NCBI GenBank assembly: GCA_019677205.1
Contig: JAAMXY010002068.1
Coordinates: forward strand, 1-46,784
From: Pinguiococcus pyrenoidosus
Taxonomy: Eukaryota > Sar > Pinguiophyceae > Pinguiochrysidales > Pinguiochrysidaceae
Length of the DNA: 46,784 nucleotides
Direction: 5' to 3'
A program made the position numbers and the translations under genes. The notes beneath the pieces are model-generated. The model was not told the origin of the DNA and did no database searches. It saw only the letters and a program-made list of their open reading frames with translations. Of the stretch, positions 40,744 through 46,784 are shown in pieces. Within the stretch, counting starts at the first letter, position 1; the number at the start of each line of letters is the position of its first letter.

Positions 40744-41319
40744 GCTCACCACACCGATCCGCCAAGATCCCGCTGCTGCTGGTTCTCTGCGGTTTCCCTC
40801 TCGGGCGTCATTCAGAGCATCCTCGAGATCATGTTCTCGGAGCCGCTCGAAGCTTGGTCGATACCGCGGACGTCCGACACATCACACACGTGGACGACGA
40901 TAAGCACGTCGGAGCGCAAAATACCCAGCGCTGGCAAGTCGGGAGAGAACGACTCAACCGGGGCCTGCAGGGGCTTCCATCGTTGAGAATGGCTGGTCTA
41001 CAGGTATAGCTATGTTGCTTGCCTGCAAAAGTGCGAAACAGATAAGTTGATTGGCGACGAAACGCACCCATGAAGAGCGAATGATAGGGCGCAGAGATGG
41101 GCCGATGTTGTCACAGATAGCGCATAGAATGGGGGGCTCTTTCGCTCTTTCGCTGCGGGGTGCAATCCCGTAGTGCCCTCTGTCATGCATGAGTGCTACG
41201 GAGAAGCAGTCAAGCTACGTGACTCTGTAGCTGGGGTTCTTGAGGCACAAGTGCAAGGTCTACTGCAAAGGAAACATCAGCTTCTTCGTCATCTCTCGTA
41301 TCGGTGGGGTGTCATTATT
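40744..41319. promoter_or_regulatory. Promoter region of the PKG-like gene
   Basis: About 576 nt between the PKG start and the sulfotransferase stop, the second tandem (minus-minus) junction. No gene, repeat or E2F-like element is seen. Confidence 0.35.
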
Positions 41320-42959
41320 TCATTTCGTGGGGATGCCAAATCTCTTGTGGTACCACTCCCACTCCCGCAGTACGTCCTCTGTGCTGACGCCGAACGTCTC
41401 AGGACTGTACGCGTGGATGCTTTTCTGGCTCGCCTTCATAGCCTTTCGCTCCTTCTTGTTCTTCTCCAGGTAGTCCTCAAGGCGCCTCTCGAACTCCGGA
41501 GTGAAGTCGTAGCCGAACTCTTCATACAGTTTCCTCACGACGGCGATGGGGTCCCTCACCAGATCTTCGTAGAGCACGTGGGACACCTTGACGTCCTGCT
41601 TCCTGGTGGCGTCTTCCAGCTCGTCGATGGCCCTCTTCAGCACCTTCTGGAAGTCCTTCAGGGTCACGTCTCCCAGCATCTTCAGATCCAGCCGCTCGGC
41701 GAGGGAGGCATCGGACAGCGTCCGCACGAAGGAGCACCAACTTGGCAGGGCCTTGGCGGCGGAGCGATGCGTCCACACGATGCGCGCGTCCTGGAAGGCT
41801 TCCACCAGTTGCTTGATGTACAGCAGGTGATTTGGCGCCTTCAACGTCCAGCGCAGGCCTGCATTCTGGGGAAACTCCGGCGACTGCCACGTGAGGATGC
41901 GGAGCACGTCCTTGTAGCGCTGATACATCTTCGGCGGCCGGTCGTTCATGAGGTGCGGGAACATGTCCGGCCGATGCAGCGTGTAGAACGAGAACGGCAT
42001 CAGCGGATACTCCATCGCGATGGCGAAGAGACATTCCTAAAGCATCGCAAAAGGGAAACCACCGAAGGGCCAACACCAAAGGGCATCCATCAGACCATCG
42101 GAGGGACGTTCCATTTTCCCAACGTTTCTCTCGTTTTCCCCCTCGCCCTCATTCCCGCTTCGTTGCGCTCTGCAGCGCCGTCTTCCGCACATACCTCAGG
42201 CAGCTCCGCGCCGGTCTCGTGGATGGCGTCCAGGCCGGGCGCCACGAGCTTGATGGTGTCGATGGCTTTCTGCACCTTGGCAATGCGCTTGGCCGCGTCC
42301 CGCCGCAGGACGTCGGGGTCCGTGAGATCCGCTTCCATGTTGGTGGGACACGGGTGCAGCAGCTCCCACGTCTTCGGGAAGCGGGTCAGCGGGTCCAGGC
42401 TCATGAGCCGGTGCAGCAGCGTGGTGCCCGTGCGAGGCAGTCCGGTGACGAACAGCGGCTTGCGGATGTCCACGCTGCGGATCGCCGGCTTGAGCTTGAG
42501 CATCTTCTCCATGCGCAGACGGCTGGTGAGGCGCCCGCTGAACTGGTCCCAGACGCCCAGCTGGCCCAGCGGTGTGATCTTCTCCTGCTGCAGCCGGTCC
42601 AGCAGAAGCCGAAAGTGCGACTCGAACTCCAGGTCTCCGAAGTCGTCGCTCTTCACCTTGCGCACGGCCCAAGTCTTGATGTACTCGTAGTCCACCCGGT
42701 GTTTGAACGGGCCGAGCCCGAGCTTTTGCACCGGCCACAGCAGCGCATTCAGCAACTGGCGCAGAGACCGCTTAGGAGGGCCACCAAAAGCGAAGGCGCG
42801 ACGGGCAGCATGTGCGTCGACCGCATGACAAAGGCCTACCTTGGCCACCGGCGCTTGACGCGGACGAACTTTGTGCGGACCGGCCAACCAGTCCTCCACT
42901 GCGGCATACAAGACGAGCGCCGCCACCAGCCCGACGCCTACGAGGAGCAAGGTCGGCAT
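41320..42959 (-). CDS. Membrane-anchored sulfotransferase family protein
   Basis: PAPS-dependent sulfotransferase fold (Sulfotransfer_3-like), 470 aa in three exons: 42959-42840, 42770-42195 and 42036-41320. The start MPTLLLVGVGLVAALVLY gives a single N-terminal anchor, suggesting a type II Golgi or ER enzyme. The 5'-phosphosulfate-binding loop is TGLPRTGTTLLH (149-160), followed by LMSLDP. The second half has LKAPNHLLYIKQLV, ARIVWTHRS (3'-phosphate-binding Arg/Ser region) and VLYEDLVRDP. The first intron, 42771-42839, is 69 nt and in frame, so it could also be read through; splicing is favoured because the retained stretch is atypical. Related proteins in protists act on unknown carbohydrate or small-molecule acceptors. 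Confidence 0.87.
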
Positions 42960-43524
42960 CTCTGGGCGGCTTGGCGTCGGAGAGCCGCGCGAACGCGGGA
43001 ATTCGTGGAGAAGCCGAGGCGGCGGCGCGGCGGTCCCTGTTCCTCTTCCGAGAGCGCCTGGATGGATACAGGGGCGGGATTGGTGGCCCATCACCCGGCT
43101 TTCGGGCATGCTATGCGGCACCAGTGTGCCAAAAAATGGCTCCGGCAGGTCCCGGCGCTGCGATTGGGCTCGGCGGCGCAGGTAAATTTGTCCCCGAGCC
43201 TCCATTGGCCGCACGTCTGGGCAGGTCGGTCAGCTGACTCGGGACGGGCTGGTGTTGTTTCCATCGCGATCTTCATGGTTTTTGGACGGGTAGTGCCGCG
43301 ACACAAAACGGTTTTCATGCTTGGGAGGTCGTGTCGGCACTACGGCGCATTCTGACTGGGTCCCCACCGGGAGGCAGTAATCTAATTGGGGCAAGAGTGC
43401 CCCTGAGCAACCTGAATCCGCCCTTGCACAACCAAAGAGACCCGGTTGGATCCGATGCGAAAGTGGGCCATCTTTCGCGCCAAACCGCTTTGAAAGCGCG
43501 GATTCTGCCCAGTGGCAGTATGGA
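42960..43524. promoter_or_regulatory. Divergent promoter region, sulfotransferase / PhyH
   Basis: About 565 nt. The E2F/DP-like TTTCGCGCCAAA is at 43473-43484. A small upstream ORF (ATG 43520, six codons) overlaps the PhyH start codon in another frame. Longer minus-strand open frames above the sulfotransferase start have no conserved content. Confidence 0.45.
43473..43484. promoter_or_regulatory. E2F/DP-like element upstream of PhyH gene
   Basis: TTTCGCGCCAAA ends 40 nt before the ATG. It differs by one base from the palindromes at 10310 and 36349. Confidence 0.5.
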
Positions 43525-44758
43525 ATGGCCGCTTTAGCAGCAAGCTCAGAAGGCGACGCCGAGGACGCCGCGCCGGACGCTCTGGTCGCGGAGTTCCACT
43601 CACGCGGCTTCGTGCGCGTGGACAGTCTGCTCGAAACAGCCTCCGTTGAGCGGCTGAGAGTGTACTTGGAGCAGAAGTTTCATGAATGGTAAGCCTCGTA
43701 CCTTGATCAGTCTCTCTCCGCTTTCTGGGGTCCGATTGCTGCTGCTTCTTCATGGAAAAGAAGCGTGCCAACTCGCAGAGACATCAACCCGCTTTTGCTC
43801 CTTCTGCCTTCAGCCTTTCCATCGTGAGCGAGAACGACGAAGCGCTTGGCATCGGCGCGAGGAATGGCTTTGTGGAGATCGTGCAGAGGCATGAGAAGCG
43901 CTTCGAGATGCGATATGGCCTGTCCGAGGAGGACGACTGCTCGGAACTCTCGGAGATCGCAGGAGATCCGGTGCTGCTGCGCCTGGTGCAGGGAATCCTG
44001 GGAGCGGACGCCGTCCTTCTTAGCCGTAGTCTCGTGATTGCCATGCCCGGCGCTGGGGACCAGAAGTGGCATGAGGATGGACCTCATCTCACGCAGGAAA
44101 AGCACCTCCCCTGTCATGTGCTCAATGTCTTCGTCCCCCTGAAGGACATGTCCTTGGAATTGGGACCTACCGAGCTGCGCCCCGCGTCGCACTTCACCAC
44201 TCGCAAGCCGCACCTCTGGCTCGCGGCAGTGGCGAGGAAGCAGTGGTTTCCGGCGGAGCGGCCCATTCTGAAGGCTGGTAAGAGAGCCGCACTTCGGAAC
44301 TTGGCATCCACGCAGCAGCATGCTCGCAGACTAACCGCGAGACACCCTGTCCACTTCGCGCCACAGGCGACGTTCTCGTTTTTGATTATCGAGTCCAGCA
44401 CCGCGGCCTTGCGAATCGATCGAGTGTGTCACGCCCGATTGCGGTGCTCACCTTCGCCAAGCCCTTCTACCGCGACATCTTGAACTTTCCGCCCAAGAGG
44501 TCCATATTTGGCGCATGCGCCAGCAGTGCTGGAGACGCGCAAGCTGAGAGCCGAGCACAAAGACAAACTCCGCCTCCACCTGAACCTCAGCCTCAGGTTC
44601 GGGCTCAGGTTCGAACTCGGCTGCAGGCTCCGCCCTCGGATCAGCCCTCGGACCAGGCTCCGACGCAGGCTCCAGCGCAGGCTCTGCTCTCGGATCAGGC
44701 CCAAGGTTCTTCTGATCATGCTGACACGGAGGCGGCTGGACACGGAGGCGGCTGCTGA
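43525..44758 (+). CDS. Phytanoyl-CoA dioxygenase (PhyH)-family 2-oxoglutarate/Fe(II) oxygenase
   Basis: Three exons (43525-43688, 43814-44277, 44367-44758) give 339 aa. The iron site is His141-x-Asp143 in KWHEDGPHL and the distal His221 in DYRVQHRGLANRS; Arg232 (SRPIAVLTF) would bind 2-oxoglutarate. A double-stranded beta-helix core is completed by ELRPASH and GDVLVFDY. The family hydroxylates lipids, small molecules or proteins; the acceptor is unknown. The last about 75 residues are a Gln/Ala/Pro/Asp-rich repeat tail (SDQAPTQAPAQALLSDQAQ) absent from the family core. The first in-frame codon is ATG 43525, which overlaps a six-codon uORF starting at 43520. Confidence 0.88.
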
Positions 44759-45435
44759 TGATGCAGCGAAGAGGTGACGAAGGAACCGCCTCGGCAACGA
44801 AGTAATCGACATCGCGAGAGGAATACGAAGCAAGCAATCCATGCTGTTCAATAATTGTGACACAACGACGTGAACACAATCACATCATACCAGCACACCT
44901 ACTCGCGCGACTATCAGAAAGGTCATCGGCTCACTGTCCTAGTGCCGCCTTCACCGTCTGAGTCGGAGTCGGAGCCTTCACACGCATACCCCTGCCTGCA
45001 TTGCGATCATCTGGACCTTGGGCATATCAACTTCAACCCCCACCTTCCCCAACCGATTCCGTCATCCTCTCATCATCCGAAGTCTTGCCCGATGAGCACA
45101 ACGAGAACTGGCTAAAACCGGCCTGCCCAACCCCTTCGTAAGTTTTGGTTACCCCCACCCGCACAAGCTAATCGCGGCGACAACGCATCCAAGGTTTGCC
45201 CTTGGAAGTGCTGCCCGCATGTTCCATCTGCACAGCAACTGACTAATCCAGCCGCTCCAACCTCGCCTAACTAACAACTGTAACAGCGCGACGTGTTTCG
45301 TCTCCGGGAGGAGACACAAAACCCGACACTCCCGTCCCCCAGCTTGGCTCCAAGGAAGCGCTCCCCGACCTCCTGGTGGCAGGGAGAGCCGTCCTCTTCT
45401 TCTTGACACAAGACGTCCACGACAGGGTTCCGTCA
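44759..45435. other. Intergenic, convergent 3' ends, no gene seen
   Basis: About 680 nt between the PhyH stop and the stop of the right-edge gene. Pyrimidine-rich stretches occur but no coding content, repeat array or RNA gene is recognised. Confidence 0.45.
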
Positions 45436-46784
45436 CTAATACTGCTGCGCCACAATCGAGGGCTGCGGGGAAGCGCCGTTCATGAGCTTCTGCGCCGGAT
45501 TGCCCACGAGCACGGCCGCGCTGCTCAGAATGTCCAGCTCGCTGAAGCCAGCGCTCTGCCCGAGCCTGCCGTAAGAAGGCATGGTGGCGTTGGTGATCTT
45601 CCTCGGCCAGACGTCAGCGGCGAGAACTCCCGGCGGCTGCGACGTGAAGAGAGCCTCGGATGAGCGCCACGCGTTCGGACACGCCAGGTAGCGACTTCAG
45701 CAATCAATTTGGCTTACCACCTCCATCTCGTACTGGTGGCGCGCACGCTTGAGAACGGCGTAGTTCAGGCCATTGGGGTACGGGTCGGTAGACAGGCGCC
45801 TCTTGCCGGGCTGACTGGGAGCCTCGTGAGAGCCGACGTCCGCTAGCGTATAGGCTTCACGCTTGGGGTGGCCCATGAGGGTCACATGCGACACGGGCAC
45901 CAGGCCCTGATGCACGCCGTCCGCCGAGCGAATCCTGTCGAGGGAATCGTTCGTGAGCCGACCAGCCCGAGCGCACTCCGCCGCAGACAGGCGAACAGAA
46001 AGGAAGGAAGACGGAACTCACCCTACTGGAGCGTACTGCAGGAGGCCAGGTCCACCGAGCGCAGCGAGCTGCTGCTCGGGCACGCGCAACGTGGAACGAC
46101 CCGGGCTGATGTTGCTTGCAAGGCGGAGCGATTCGGGAGCAGTCGTGAGGTAGGCCGCGTCGGCGTAGATGGTCTGCGGCGAGCTGCACTTGAACAGGGC
46201 GGTCGCGTCCAGGTGGTCCAGTCCTCCGGCCTTGTCCACCACCCGGTAGAGCTCGGCCTTCGAGTCGGAAAGCATCCCGGCCTGAAGAAACCGAAGCGCG
46301 ATGAGAAATGCAGCCGTGAAAGAAACACAGCTTCGCAAAGGAAGACAGAAGGCGGAAGACGGAAGACGGAAGACAGAACACGGACGACGAACGACAGAAG
46401 ACAAACGACAGAAGACAAACGACAGAAGACAAAAGACAGAAGACAAACGACAGAAGACAAAGGACAAAAACAAAGAGTGACTGGAGTCACAGACCAGACG
46501 CTCAAGCATGAAACGAGAGGGAAGGCACGCAGAGGGAATGCAAGAAGCAACAAACTCACCGGTGCGTAGAGGTGAGCTGGGGGGCCGGGAAGCCCAACGA
46601 TGGGGTCCACGAGCGTCTGCTGGATGGGCGACACGTGCCCGCGCACCTGGTGGAGAGACACGCGTCAGTCTGCATCGCCCACGCCCGCCGGATGGAAGCG
46701 AAGTCGTGGCGTACCCGAGCGTGGGCTGCCATCTGCTGAGCCTGCATGGCCCTGAATGCGGACAGGCGCTGTTCCTGGACGTAG
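45436..46784 (-). CDS. Unknown protein, C-terminal part (five exons, runs off the right edge)
   Basis: Exons 46784-46715, 46646-46560, 46281-46022, 45934-45718 and 45636-45436 join in phase (0, 0, 2, 0) to about 277 residues. I do not recognise the family. The N-terminal visible part is Gln/Ala-rich (QEQRLSAFRAMQAQQMAAHA), then come segments such as GHVSPIQQTLVDPIVGLP, GLDHLDATALFKCSSPQTIY and PYPNGLNYAVLKRARHQYEME. The last exon encodes ADVWPRKITNATMPSYGRL and ends SIVAQQY. No membrane span is seen. The 278-nt intron 46282-46559 is the longest here and holds an 18-unit heptamer array. Confidence 0.7.
46341..46466. repeat. Eighteen-unit imperfect heptamer array inside an intron
   Basis: The tract reads in register as GAAGACA, GAAGGCG, GAAGACG (twice), GAAGACA, GAACACG, GACGACG, then alternating AACGACA/GAAGACA units to AAGGACA. 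It lies within the third visible intron (46282-46559) of the right-edge gene. Confidence 0.88.

Noticed and set aside
41173-42690. 505-codon plus-strand open frame over the sulfotransferase gene
   Set aside because: It is antisense to conserved sulfotransferase motifs and has no domain of its own. High GC removes stops from the complementary frame.
1-46784. tRNA, rRNA, CRISPR, insertion sequence, telomere repeat
   Set aside because: By eye I saw no cloverleaf with A/B boxes, no rRNA core, no spaced direct repeats, no transposase or terminal inverted repeats and no TTTAGGG-type array. A covariance-model scan would be decisive.
1-46784. Carotenoid or secondary-metabolite gene cluster around CrtI
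   Set aside because: CrtI is flanked by a COPI-associated gene and an unknown gene. Two P450s 20-25 kb apart and a lone sulfotransferase are not enough to claim a cluster.

Overview
The window is nuclear DNA from a GC-rich, intron-bearing microbial eukaryote, most likely a photosynthetic protist with a secondary, red-derived plastid. The genes have GT-AG introns, mostly 50-125 nt, and several carry CTAAC or TACTAAC branch-point-like sites. Their products are eukaryotic: a STK32/YANK-like kinase, an RBR E3 ligase, a SEP/UBX protein, EBP2, a COPI-associated protein, a cGMP-dependent-kinase-like protein and a GPR155-like protein. Two products, a CrtI-type carotenoid desaturase and an EDS5-like MATE carrier, begin with a signal-peptide-like segment followed by Ala-Phe or Ala-Leu and a basic, Ser/Arg-rich stretch. 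That is the usual look of a bipartite plastid presequence in cryptophytes, stramenopiles and haptophytes. I do not name a species.

The layout has 22 gene models. In order with strand: acidic partial protein (+), P450-1 (-), WW/ARM-like protein (+), terminal nucleotidyltransferase (-), EBP2 (+), YANK-like kinase (-), UBXN11-like (+), RBR E3 (-), ABCG half-transporter (+), hypothetical 373 aa (-), CrtI (+), COPI-associated (-), P450-2 (+), acidic 197 aa protein (-), GPR155-like (+), MATE (-), DUF1664 (-), coiled-coil protein (+), PKG-like kinase (-), sulfotransferase (-), PhyH oxygenase (+), and an unknown protein running off the end (-). Neighbours change strand in 19 of 21 junctions, so almost every 5' end sits in a divergent promoter and almost every 3' end in a convergent junction, some only 36-52 nt long.

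Most exon structures were rebuilt by hand from frame continuity, splice dinucleotides and family conservation. Joined lengths and phases are consistent in every multi-exon model except the undefined 5' ends noted. There is an assembly gap at 16624-16699. The genes do not form one obvious pathway. Loose themes are plastid and lipid metabolism (CrtI, two P450s, MATE, ABCG, PhyH, sulfotransferase), signalling (PKG-like, YANK-like, GPR155-like), and RNA or ribosome biogenesis (nucleotidyltransferase, EBP2).

The non-coding signals most worth a second look are three. One is an E2F/DP-like element (TTTSGCGCCAAA or its core) close to several start codons. The second is a set of four imperfect tandem arrays, all with a 7-nt period, in intergenic DNA or an intron. 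The third is the near-perfect strand alternation.
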